This document shows, piece after piece, positions 11,818 through 22,856 of a stretch of 64,000 nucleotides of DNA. Numbering within the stretch: the first letter of the stretch is position 1; each line of letters begins with the position of its first letter. The translations under genes and the position numbers were made by a program. A model generated the notes under the pieces. It was not told the DNA's origin and made no database searches. It saw only the letters and a program-made list of their open reading frames with translations. The stretch lies in NCBI GenBank assembly GCA_964023275.1, contig OZ029923.1, positions 7,777,480-7,841,479 of the forward strand, given 5' to 3'. The DNA comes from Norana najaformis. Lineage: Eukaryota; Annelida; Clitellata; Crassiclitellata; Hormogastridae.

Positions 11818-12300
11818 GGTAGCCGAATGGTTAGAGCGCTCGACTTGTAACGCGGGGAGTACAGATTCGATCCTCCCCTGAGGCGGTTACTTTGTGGGGA
11901 CCTTGAGAAAGTCCTTCACATACAATTACTCAGCGCCATCGGTGCACTGTCGTATGGTCATGCGTGCACTTCTGAACTTCGGATGGGGGCATTACCAAAT
12001 ACAGCTGTTTTGTACTGTAATGTACTGTCCTGTTTTGTACTGTACTGTACTGTTTTGTACTGTACTGCACTGTCCTATCCTGACACCCCTTCTTTCTCTT
12101 ATCTGTCTCTCCTCTCCAACCCCAAACATCACCCACCGTAGCTGCCACGCTGTATCTCTGCCTGACTCTTGGACTTTGACCTGGAACCGAACCCTTTTGC
12201 CTATCGATTTTGTTTTGACTGAGCGCCAGTGAATAAGCTGGTCCCCACGGCGCGGCTTTTGTTGGGAGCTGCAGAAATCTTGGAATTACGATCACGATTA
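11818..12300 (+). mobile_element. tRNA-Thr-like SINE, apparently full length
   Basis: The head at 11818-11885 has a pol III A box (TAGCCGAATGG) and a B box (GATTCGATCCT) separated as in a tRNA, with a TTGTAAC anticodon-loop region (TGT, Thr-like). The body contains a TACTG pentanucleotide array (about 12001-12075). The tail module GAATAAGCTGGTCCCC ... GGGAGCTGCAGAAATC ends with ATTACGATCACGATTAC. The tail module recurs at 13600, 44580, 44810, 58325, 58580 and, inverted, at 63835-64000. It lies upstream of R1 in the intergenic gap. Confidence 0.8.
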
Positions 12301-13460
12301 CTAATCTTGATTTTTAATATCGTCTTCTGAGAAGCTATCAAAGGCGTGTGAATTTGCCATATCGACAAAATTTGATGCTGTGGTAGACGCGCAGATGACC
12401 AGTTTAACTCTTATGACTCAGTCAAATATTTAATTTATGTTTATACCAACAATTCAGGAAGATACAGGGTATCATCAGGTTTACAATAACAGGCGTCAAA
12501 AGGAGAACTCAGAAGGATATAGCATACGGATTCGGTTGTACCGAGTAGCCTAATTACACAAAACGATGTACAGAGGTAGCATCAATGGACATTGGTCACT
12601 TTTAAATACAAGTTATCTCGCCAATACATAATATATGTCTTACAATGCATTCCAAATAAAAATTAATTGATAAATAAATTAAATAAATAATCAAGTAAAT
12701 AAATCAAATAAATAGGTGCTTTGGTTAATGTTTTAATGGGATGACATCGAATAACAACTGCGAACTCGCTAACTCGTTGTGTCAGAATTGTAATGTTTGA
12801 TTATTTAAAAAGAATATGACAGTTAATACATTTTAAAACAATGAAGCACAGAAAAATAGAGTTGTCATTTTCTGTAGGTAATTTTAAACTATTTATTTAC
12901 TCGAGAATTTACTTACAGTTGATTAATTCACATCCCGATTCAGTCATAGACAACGAGATCTACGCAGCCACTTCCAAAAAAATCTGATTAATTGTTCCTA
13001 ATAAGGTTATTTTTGCAAAAAGAGTTAGTCATTTGTCAGTATTCTCCCGCATATGTGACCCCGTTTAGAAAAGGGGTCACAGGTCTCAAAAATAACTGAC
13101 AAGCTTTTTCCATAAGGTGACAGGCCTACCTAAATTAAGTTAGGCTAAAAATTTTGGGGTATTTTTCAAAAATATTTGCGTGTCATTTTCACTTTCGATA
13201 GTGTAAATATCAGTTGTCGGAAGATCACAATTTCATGTTTTAACAAGAGAATTTGGCCTTAAAATGGCATGCCGAGGAATATGGTTTTGTAGAAAATGAA
13301 CCCAAGACGTCGATGAATCCATTGAATGCAAAGAATAACGAACATTCGCGATCTTAGTGAAAACTACAATTTCGGGTACATTAGTAAGCAACAAGTGGTT
13401 CCTTTACTCCGCTGTGGTCAAAGATTACAAATAGCAATCATTTCAAGTATAAAACACCTG

Positions 13461-13990
13461 CCTGTATCGTTAGTACTAATTTATAGGTGAAATCCAGTTA
13501 CAGTGTGAGAACAAGCAGAGCCAATAAGCGTCTTAGTTTCGTAATGCTTAGCCTAAACGTTGGCTGTCATTGGAAATTACATGCCATGGCAAGCAGCCTG
13601 TGAATAAGCTGGTCACCGTTTCGTGGCTTTCGTTGGGCGCTATAGAAATCTCGGAATTACGATTAGCATATTATTAATAACCTGTCTATTTATAAGTAAT
13701 TTTATGGGTAAGCAAAGACGAACGAGAAAATCAAAATCAAAGCATTTAAGATTTTTAGATGCCTGTATCATTGGTACTAATTTATAGGTGAAATCCAGTT
13801 CCAGTGTGAGAACAAGCAGAGCCAATAAGCGTATTAGTTTAATAAAGCTTAAACATGGGCTGTCACTGGAAATTACATGCCACGGGCATGTAGCATATTA
13901 TTAATAACCTGTCCATTTATTGTACGCGTAAATTTTATGTGTAAATCTGTATGTGTAAAAGCAAGGGCGTACGAGGAAATCAGTGATGCA
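13461..13990. repeat. local tandem duplication, one copy interrupted by a SINE tail
   Basis: The block starting GCCTGTATCGTTAGTACTAA at 13461 recurs from 13757 with a few substitutions, followed in both by the AGCATATTATTAATAACCTG segment (13661 and 13890). Only the first unit has a 60 bp SINE tail between these parts, so the SINE arrived after the duplication or was lost from the second unit. Confidence 0.7.
13600..13663 (+). mobile_element. SINE tail fragment (tRNA-Thr-like family)
   Basis: Matches the 3' module of the SINE at 11818-12300 (GAATAAGCTGGTCACCG ... GGGCGCTATAGAAATC ... ATTACGATTA). The tRNA head is missing. Confidence 0.7.
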
Positions 13991-14779
13991 TGTAATGCGT
14001 TAAGACTTTAGATCCCGAACTCCAAGGTATACTGATGGCTGTTGTTCGAAGAGCTTTTTAAACGCTTATGAAATGGCCTCGTGAAATAACAAAATGAATG
14101 GTGGGGTCAAAGTTCAAATGACCTAATTGCATTCTTAAACGCAAAATCTAGAAGTAGGACACTGATATAGCCAGAACGTTTATAGGTATCAAACTAGCAA
14201 TCATTGCGACTAACAATCATTGCGACCAATGGTCAGACGGCTATTTGCCTTTTTCAAGTTATTGGGCAACATTGCTACAGGCTACAACATACATTCATAG
14301 CATTTATTTAGCGCCACTTGAGTATGTATCATCAGGGGCGATCAATGCAATTGCTTTGCCACACTATGGTGTCTGCTCTGAGGAGCCATTACTTTAAGAA
14401 TGTGAGCTCTGCTTTGAGGAGAGAAAGTAACGCCAGAGTGCAGTGTACATCAGAATATTATAAATTTTAATGCTCGCGTATACGTTTGCAGCTATAGGCT
14501 TAGGTTAGTGATATATCTAACGGTACTTCAATTGAGAAATATAAAAATGCTCAAACCGTTGTTTAAATAAATGAAAAATAAATCAAATTACCTAATTACA
14601 TCTTTAATCGTCCTGAAATTAAGTCAATAAATACTTAAAACGATCAGCACCTACTGTAGTGTTTCAAAGCCCTTCAACGTAGACTTGAAAGTACGCCCCC
14701 TCTTATTACAGTAGAACAGAACTTATAAGCATGAACAAACAAGAGACGGGTAATTTCAGCAAACTCAGGCACAATTTTT

Positions 14780-16302
14780 TCATAATCCAGGCAGCCCAGT
14801 CTGACGAGGTGCAATTGTGCAGGAAGAATCATATGGTCGACACTTAAGTTCTCCTTTCGTCTTCGCTCCTTGTAAGCAGTAGAAGCAGAAAAAGTGGCCA
14901 CATGCATGGCAGTGCATCTGAGTGCACATATCCTTATATTCAAAGAGTGTTCCACACTTTGGGCATCCCCGAGTCGACGGTGCCATTCGCGATAGGATCA
15001 TCTTTTCCGGGCAGGTGGCTAGAATATGAATCCTCTTATCGACTCCGAGGCAGTTTGGATTTCCGCATGCCTTTCCGTGTAAGCCTAGTGCTTTCCATTC
15101 GCCCAGACAAGCCCAGCAGAATAGGAATTTCCTTCCACCTTGTAGTGTCGTGCAGTTGGAACACTCCATGCAGTTGTTGGCCAAATCTTCTCTACGACAC
15201 CAGGTCCTACAACGCGGACATATCTGATTTCTCTTGTCCTTGGTAAGTTCGCTCTTAGAAATTCTGGCCTCAAACTCTTGCAATTGCTGTGGTGTCAAGT
15301 TAGCAACGTGCTTGACAAGGAAGTACTGCCACTCAGCGTTACATCCTGGATAAGGACAAACGAATTCATGTTTGTCCTGCGCATAGATGCTCTGGCAATA
15401 GTCTGTCATGGATTCCTGACCTTTAAGATTAGCAGAAAATACAAATTCATAACTTATTTTTCGATAAATAGCCTAACGCAGATAGAGTTTCAGATCATCA
15501 CTCCCTTCAAAAGGTGGCTTACTGTGCAATCAGAAGAGCAGATTCTTACCAATAATAATCAGTTTTATCAGCCTTTTAGCCAATTCGCATGGAGTAAATT
15601 TGTACAGAATGAAGATTAATAAAGAATAAGACATCAGGAATTAAGACAATGATAAGACATTCGGAAGTGATATACTGTGATCATTACATACTTTATGGAG
15701 TTTCTGCACGTTTGACTTTGTGATGCCAACAAAAAGCGAGTTACAGCAATCAAGGTGACTAGAGACCAATGTGTTAGTCCAAGATATGCTTGAACACATG
15801 GGGAAATAACGCCTAATTCTGCGTATGTCACAAATATACATGTACGACGATGTATAATTACCATTTAAATAGTCGGTGAATCAAAAACAACGTCCAAGTT
15901 ATGAGTAGGGTCAGCGAACTCAATAACAGTCACCCAGTTGATTATGTAGGCCCAAAAACTAAATCCCACGTTTATTCTTATCGAAATATTAAATCATTTA
16001 GGAAAGCCAGAAGCGCCATCGAAAGATACTTAGATGGATCTACAATGTTCCAATAAGAATTAATTAATCATATACTTTAGCCTCTATAAACGTTCAGGTA
16101 ACTTAGTACATCGCATACTTAAGGCTCTATAAACGTTCAGATAACTAACTAACAATCGCATACTTATCACGTGTCCGCAAGGCATCTTGGCGCGCTTAAC
16201 GTAAGGGTTGTTATCAAATGTTATCATATCCGGTTCCGTTGTAGTTACTGTGATGAATCCAGGCAACGGAAGTAGATCCTTCTGCATAGTCGTTATTTTC
16301 AC
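14780..16302 (-). CDS. R2: divergent RBR (RING1-IBR-RING2) protein, 5' part not found
   Basis: Two exons are supported: 16302-16164 and 15420-14780, joined in phase 1 (A|GTATGC ... TTAAAG|GTCAGG), which restores CGHVISQESMTDYC across the junction. The last exon reads HEFVCPYPGCNAEW, then IBR pairs CPRC, CMEC, FCWACLGEW and CGNPNC, then RING2 CPKCGTLFEYKDMCTQMHC. The expected catalytic Cys (MC in DMCTQM) is present, but the usual His two residues later is Gln. The C-terminus stops soon after the family's APRQT motif and has no CaaX box. The upstream exon begins in phase 0, unlike its paralogues, and no Ubl exons are visible up to 19.8 kb. R2 may therefore be a Ubl-less form, incomplete, or decaying. 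It resembles the fish IBR-domain protein family more closely than its neighbours do. Confidence 0.75.
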
Positions 16303-16971
16303 CTTCAGAACGTTTTGACAAAATCGAATATGCCACTGAATTCATTGCTTATGTATTTCTTTATTTAAATCAGTGTAGGTCTAGTTAGACCCAATCAAAT
16401 GGGGGCATAGAGTGTATCACCAACTGTGGCTTCAAATTTCTACCTATTGTTATAGTATGACACAGATTTCCTATGATTCATTTCAAAAGTCCACTGCAAT
16501 CATGGCTATAGCATTCAGGAAGTAACCGAGTACTCATTCAATCTCTGAAGGAGGATTCTCATGAGTGCACTTCTACTTAGTTTACTGGTGCATGTTGCTG
16601 ACCACTTAAGAAGTGCATTTTAAGAACTTCTCACAGTACATACAAAACTCTTTTAACTGGCAACTTTTAAGGGCCTTTGCATTCTTTCACATTCCTCTAG
16701 TCAGTCCTTTTGCCGTTCCACGCTCAACTAATCAATTCTTTCCATCTGTTCACGTTTTCTCCCATTTGTGATATCCAATATGCACAGCAGTCATGCTCCT
16801 TGACCCTTATGACCTCTTTCGACAGATTAATTATTAACCGATATTATAATCAATAATTAAAATTATCGCTAAAATTATTGATAAATTTATTCTATACAAG
16901 TTCAACAATTGAATCAATACCTGTAACAGACTAATACAGGCTAATACCTGTCCATTGTTCACCCAGTTTCT

Positions 16972-17083
16972 TTGTATGTATGTACGTACGTGCGTATGTA
17001 TGTATGCATGTATGTTTGTATGTATGTATCTATGTGTGTATAATGTATAGTATGTATGTGTGTATGTATATATGTATGTATGT
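16972..17083. repeat. TATG tetranucleotide microsatellite
   Basis: Interrupted (TATG)n array that ends exactly at the left end of the MITE at 17084. Confidence 0.85.
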
Positions 17084-17579
17084 AAGATACGATTAGGGAC
17101 TCTCTTTATTAAAAGCAGTTACTCGTCAGATAGAGCACAGAGTCAATTGTCAGCGCAAGTACTAGGAGTATTGAGTACAATAGATAGAGTTTTAAGTCTA
17201 ATTGTTTTTGACATCGTAAACAGTTTTGGCCTCTCGAATAGATGCCCTAGGGCTGCTCCACGAGGGCCACAGACCGTAAAATGCCAGATCACCCACTTTA
17301 GTCTTAGTTGCGGGCACGAAAACATCGGCAGACTTTTGAAAATAGAACAGTGACATGAAAACAATTTTTCATCTTTAAATGCGCAGTCAGTATGGCTACC
17401 TTTAGAAATACACGAGAGATAATTATTATACAAAATTTTATGCAATTTGTACCACTAAGCAGGAACTGTAGTCTCTAAGCATCAAATTGTTTCATACCAT
17501 ATATTGGCCGTAATCCCCGGCGGGTTTGCTCTATCTGAGAGTAACTGCTTTTATTAAAGAGAGTTCCTAATCGTATCTT
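17084..17579. mobile_element. MITE (non-autonomous DNA transposon) with about 53 bp terminal inverted repeats
   Basis: 17084-17136 (starting AAGATACGATTAGGGACTCT) is repeated inverted at 17528-17579 with two substitutions and a one-base deletion. The roughly 390 bp interior has no transposase. No clear target-site duplication is visible because the left flank is a microsatellite. Open frames at 17060-17445 on both strands lie inside the element. Confidence 0.85.
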
Positions 17580-19856
17580 TTCTGAATGTGAAACCTAACA
17601 GATGCACTAACCTTATTCGTTATCGATGGCAGTTTAACGGCAGTGTGGTCACAGACCGCTGTCGAAATGTGTAATGATATGACAGCGTGCGAGTCTGTAA
17701 TAAATTAAGGCTTCTTGGCTGAAGCTGCCTGTATTAATAACTTACACACCTGATATGTTCGAGCCAACTAAGCGTATGCAGATACCAGCTTTCTGAGTCA
17801 CGAAAATTCCATAATTAACTGGTAGGCTTTGACGTCGCAATTTCGAAACTGAACCTATGGAAAAACCAAAGTTTCGTAATGGAAATTTACAGAAGCAACG
17901 TTACTGTAATGAAACAACGTATGTGTTTAGGCCTACAAAGGCAATGTTATTGAGATGACAGGGAAACTATTAATTTTTATTCAGCGACAATATAAGCACG
18001 ATATGAATATTCAGAATGTCCGCTGTATACATATCGCTATCTAATTGATTTAAATAAGTGCGCTTTAATGTAGTTAGAACGCGTCTGTCGAACAAAATTA
18101 AATGTAACAATATGTAGGCCTATATAGAACAGAAGATTGTTAAAGGGAAAGAATGGGTGGCGGGATTTATTCTACTATTTTTGGAAATATACTGCAAACA
18201 ATTTCTCTACCTTGTAAACTATTCTCATAGTTTACAGGATAGCTCACGGTGGCCAGGAAATTTATATTTCGTCCTTGTTGTCTCTCAGATTCATAAATAT
18301 TTCTCTCACTTATTGGATGCTTTGACTTCTGTTGTACCCCGAATCAGAACGGTACTGGATTTCCGGTTTCTCTCGGTCAGTGGTCCCAGGCTCTAGAATT
18401 CGCTGTTTCTGTCGGCTCTGCAAGTTCAATGATGTCGTTAAGGTCTGGATAGAAGTCTAATCTTCTTGGATTGCTTGTCTACTGTAGACTGTGTTCTAGG
18501 CTCTGGGCCGTTTGGAAATCGACTGGTTCTCTCCATCCTCGTTGTATCGCGGTCCAGAAGATCTGAACATCCGTCAACTCTGGATCTGAATCCGTTGGCT
18601 GGACATGTGTGGTTGAGGGAGCCCAACACTGATGACCTTCTAGTTATCTTAGCATTGCTTGTTAAATGTATTTAATGACTTTTAACGTCGTTTAGGCTAG
18701 AATAGAGAACGTTTCTTATCAGTTTATCTCTTATCAGTTTATCTCTGTATAAATTCGTAACTACATTTACAATTACAATCACAGTTACAGTGGATTGTGA
18801 TTTCGGAATAAGCTGTTGTTTAGAAACATGTTGTAGCCTATTACGATAGCGGCGCTACAGAGATTTCCAGATTATACTAGATTACTTTAGACTGGATTAG
18901 ACTAGATTACATTAGACTGGATTGGATTAGATTAGATTGGTATATGCACAACTGCATGCTTCCTGCTCGATTTGCACTCGGCTTGATGAATTATTTCTTC
19001 TGTGCTCTTTTCTCAAGCCAATCCTATTTTATCTTTCCTTAACTGTTGTTTAGTCTTAAACTTCAAGATTTTTACGAAGTCTGTTTCGAATCCAAGAACT
19101 TCTACAGCACCGTTACCAAATGCATAAGCACCAACTGATGATCTTTTCGATTTGAAATACAGCCTACAGTCGTAATTTACTGGAGTAGTCCATTCGAAAA
19201 TCTGACAGATTAGAAAGACCAAGTTGACCTAATTTGATAATTATGGTATTATAATAGCCGAGGTTAGTTCTCCTTAATGCAAATTCTTCAGAGAAATATA
19301 ATTTCTCCGATGGCGTAGTACTGGTGCTGAAAACGACAGATTTACTGAGTTTACCATAAGATATATCACCATATTTATCAAGATTTCTTTTTTAAATACG
19401 AGAAAACCACACCGAATTATGGCCTATAGTTCACAAGATCCGAATGTGAAAAGCGTAGAGTCATTAGAAGCTGAGCTGTAAATCATGAACGTCTTAACTC
19501 TAAATAAGGAAAACTGTAATTTAAAAACCTGAGTGTTTTGGCGTTAATGTGAAGGTTAATGTTCACCAAAATCAATATTGTTAAGTTCAACGAATGTGTC
19601 ACCGAACATTCTGACATCCACAGTTGCATTGCCTACACGCATACATCCAAACAGTGCATACATACTTTTATTATTAATTAGTGACTTCTGTAGCGCCGGT
19701 GTAATTGCACAAGGCATCAGGCAATGGCGCTCATACTTTTACATATTATATGTATGTATATAAGTAAAGTTTTCCTGCTGTCTTCTAATCTTGTCCACTG
19801 GCATTTTGCTTGACTTCCGCAGAGCTCAATATGTCTTCAGTCAGAACTGCTTGTGT
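17580..19856. other. intergenic stretch between R2 and R3, no supported gene
   Basis: It contains AT-rich DNA with short open frames only. The minus-strand frame at 19013-19222 (partly GNGAVEVLGFETDFVKILKF) looks protein-like, but no family was recognised and no adjacent exon was found. Confidence 0.35.
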
Positions 19857-22856
19857 TCACTGCAGACAACATCGTTCATCTTGTACAGGGTCTACAGGTG
19901 GAGGATGGAATTCTTGAAAAGGCCCTGGCACCGGCGGGAAATCGGTGTCAGCATCAGCTCCAAGGAACTTGGTATCAGACGTCTGTCGAGATGCAGTCGT
20001 GCATTGAGAGAACGGTGGCTGCGAACGACACGGCCATCGCCTCAGGCAAACAAAGCAAAACTGATACTTGCAGCTGGCGCAGGTCATATGCTTGCACTTA
20101 TCAATGTGCTCGATGATGGTTGCACACTTTGGACAGGCTCGTTTCGACGGGCATTGAACCCCGTCGATGGATTTAAACGGACACTTGGCGAGGATGTTGA
20201 AGAGAAATCTGTTATCCTCGCAGTCGGGATTTCCGCAGCTTTCAACGCCCGAGGTTCTCCATTCGTGAAGACAAGACCAGCAGAACTCAAATGTTCTGCC
20301 GGTGAGTGATGTGCAGTTGCTGCAAATGACACGTTTATCGTTCTCCCGTGAAGGACGTGAGAACGTGCCACACTTCGGACAGGAATTCATCTCGCTTGGA
20401 TGATTGCGGAAGAAATTGCGCTGGGCTCTAGCCTCGAATTCGCATGTTTCGTTCGGTGAAAGACAGGCGGCGTGTCGAATAAGTGCAAACTTCCATTTGG
20501 AGTTGCAGTTAGGACAGCGTATCTCGTCCTTTCCATCTTCCAGTTGATGGTAACAATATTCTGCCAGATTCTGCGGGCCTGCAGTTATTAACAAATAAAC
20601 GACGAATGCCGATCATATAAATCGTATTTGTGGATTAATTATTTTTTGCCAATCAAATATTACCTAACTACCGGTATCAGATTTTTAAAGAAAGGTAGTA
20701 GAGTACTTGGCTTTATTCATCCATCCGTCCATCTATCTGTCCGTCGTTTCATCCAACAATTAACCAAGGAACCAGCCAATAAATCCGCCGATACATCCAC
20801 TCATCCTTACCTTGCAAGTGACTTGGTTCCCAACGAATTTCTAAGTTTAAGCAACGCAGAGGGCTTTCGAATTCTGTTCTTTATTAATTGACATTTCGCA
20901 TGCGAGCATTTACGTAGCATCTTTCGCTTTTGCATTAAGACAAGGCATGGGAAACATGAAGAAATTTGCCCACACATCCAAAAATGCAATATATATACGA
21001 AATTCAACATTCCACTCAAATTGCCTGAAACACGCAGATGATAAAACAAGTGTTTCGCTTGATTATTTTTTGCAATGCAGAAAAACATAAACACTGGAAC
21101 TAACTGCTTATGTATTTCTACGCAATCTACGCAACGTTGTCCATAACTATGGGTTGATAAAACGAATGCGATAGCACTCGTCTGAACATTTCAAGCCTAC
21201 ATACACATCGAATTGTTTTTTACCGATAGCATGTCCGCATGGCATAACGGCGCGAGCTTCTTCAAAGCCTAGTGTGATGATGTCCGGATTCTGGTTCCAC
21301 GATGTAGTGACAGTGATTCCGTTTCCTGCCACCAGGTGTCTCCTCTGTGCCGCTACTTGTGCCAGTGTCGGCCACACTCCGCCTTGTAATCGGGCCACCA
21401 TGGCCAGGGTACTCAAGTGAGTTATGCCGAAATCGGACAGACGTTCGGTCATGTTGCAAGACAGATCGCGACGAATAGTTCCTGTTTCACGACATAAATT
21501 AAATTAATTTATTAATTAATCTGTGCATCCCTGTTAGCCCTCGTTCCCGTCCACACACACTCGCACACACCTACACACACAAACACAAGCCAAGGACCAA
21601 ACTCACATATATACGGGTCCTGTTACCAACAAACCTAATCACTCATCTGTCAGTCCGTCCTTCCATCCATCAATAAATCTATTCATCAATCCATCAATTC
21701 ATGTATCCATCCATTTATGTATCCATTCACCCACCCATCTGTCTACCATCCTGCCATCGCTCTATCTATCCATCCATCCATCTATCAGCATTCATGTATC
21801 AGCATCCCCCACCCACAGTCCGTCAATCCGTCATCACTGCAACCACCCATCCATTATCCTTCCATCAATTCACCCATCCATTCATCCCTCCATCTCTCCA
21901 TTCCTCCATCCCCATCCATTCATCCCTCCATCCATCCATCCATCCATCCATCCCTCCAACCATCCATCCATCCATTCATCAATTCACCCATGCATCCATC
22001 CATCCATTAAAGCCATCTCACGAAGCTTATTTTAAGTGATAATCTACCGCTGATGGAATATAGCTGGAAGTCGTCGATCCTCGGAGCTCGGGGATGTCCT
22101 TTGAGTCTTTCGAACAACTCTGCTGTAAAGCAGTTCTACAAAGACATAACACGCCTTAGCATTACTTCGGGCGAATCAGGAGCATATAACCACACACAAC
22201 TACAGGCCTACTATCTGTGAACGATATCCTTAACTACAAGTGTCTGCGTATTCGAAACTAATTTAGACCACTTCTGATATTCAAAGGCAACTTTCAAATA
22301 AATAAATATGAAGTTATAAATGCTTTAAATAAATTAAATAAATTCAGTCAGATCGTGTGTTGCTTATACGGTACATGCTAGCTCACAAATGCAAACAGGA
22401 ACATCCAGAAACATATACGTAAACAACTGAACCAATCCACATTCTGCGGATGAACCAGTGGGGTTTCCGGATTGCTTGCATGGGAAGCGATTTCCAGAGG
22501 GACGCCACACTCTGGCAGTCCATTATGCACGGGTCTGGTCTCAGGGGCGCCGACATATGACCAAGAAGGGTGCGGAGGGGCGAACCACCCTCCACGCCTA
22601 TAGCTAAATCCGACACTGGGGTGAACCATACTTTTCTCATCGAACCATAGCATCAGTTAGGCCGATGTGGGGTAACTTCGGGAGAATTTACAGGTGCTAA
22701 GTCCATACACTTACCTACATACATGCCCACGCAATGACAGCACTAAAAAATTTGTTTTGTGTTACTTGCCTCTGGAACTGTAACCAGAAGTGGTGCGTTT
22801 AGTGAGTCGCATATGATGCTTATCTGCCAGAATCCAAGATTTTGTCGGTTTTCCAT
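19857..22856 (-). CDS. R3: ubiquitin-like + RBR E3 ligase with C-terminal CaaX box, 384 aa
   Basis: Exons: 22856-22770, 22135-22048, 21481-21224, 20578-19857; lengths 87, 88, 258, 722; phases 0, 1, 1. The first intron has a GC donor (CCAGAG|GCAAGT); the others are GT. Ubl: [14 protein letters not shown] ... [12 protein letters not shown] ... [26 protein letters not shown]1 remnant: [16 protein letters not shown] ... [41 protein letters not shown]2: [19 protein letters not shown], where the Cys of DKCKHM is the predicted ubiquitin-thioester residue. The tail is proline-rich and ends CCLQ-stop, a CaaX motif with an extra adjacent Cys. Exon 3 has the same length as in R1, so R1 and R3 are close tandem paralogues. 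Confidence 0.92.
20700..20800. repeat. ATCC/CATC-rich simple sequence in R3 intron 3
   Basis: Short imperfect ATCC and CATC runs, without coding signals. Confidence 0.5.
21640..22010. repeat. CATC tetranucleotide microsatellite
   Basis: Long interrupted (CATC)n array between exons 2 and 3 of R3. The long plus-strand open frames here are artefacts of the four-base period. Confidence 0.9.

Noticed and set aside
11818-11890. Functional tRNA-Thr gene
   Set aside because: Stem pairing is imperfect and it continues into a SINE body and tail that are repeated elsewhere.
17060-17445. Open frames of about 100 codons on both strands, one with CGHE reminiscent of the RBR CGHA motif
   Set aside because: They lie inside the MITE and the motif lacks neighbouring Cys residues and splice context.
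21701-22039. Pro/Ser/His-rich open frames of about 110 codons
   Set aside because: CATC microsatellite inside an R3 intron.
22378-22653. Minus-strand frame of 91 codons rich in Gly/Pro/His in R3 intron 1
   Set aside because: Lies within the intron defined by the matched first and second Ubl exons; no domain recognised.
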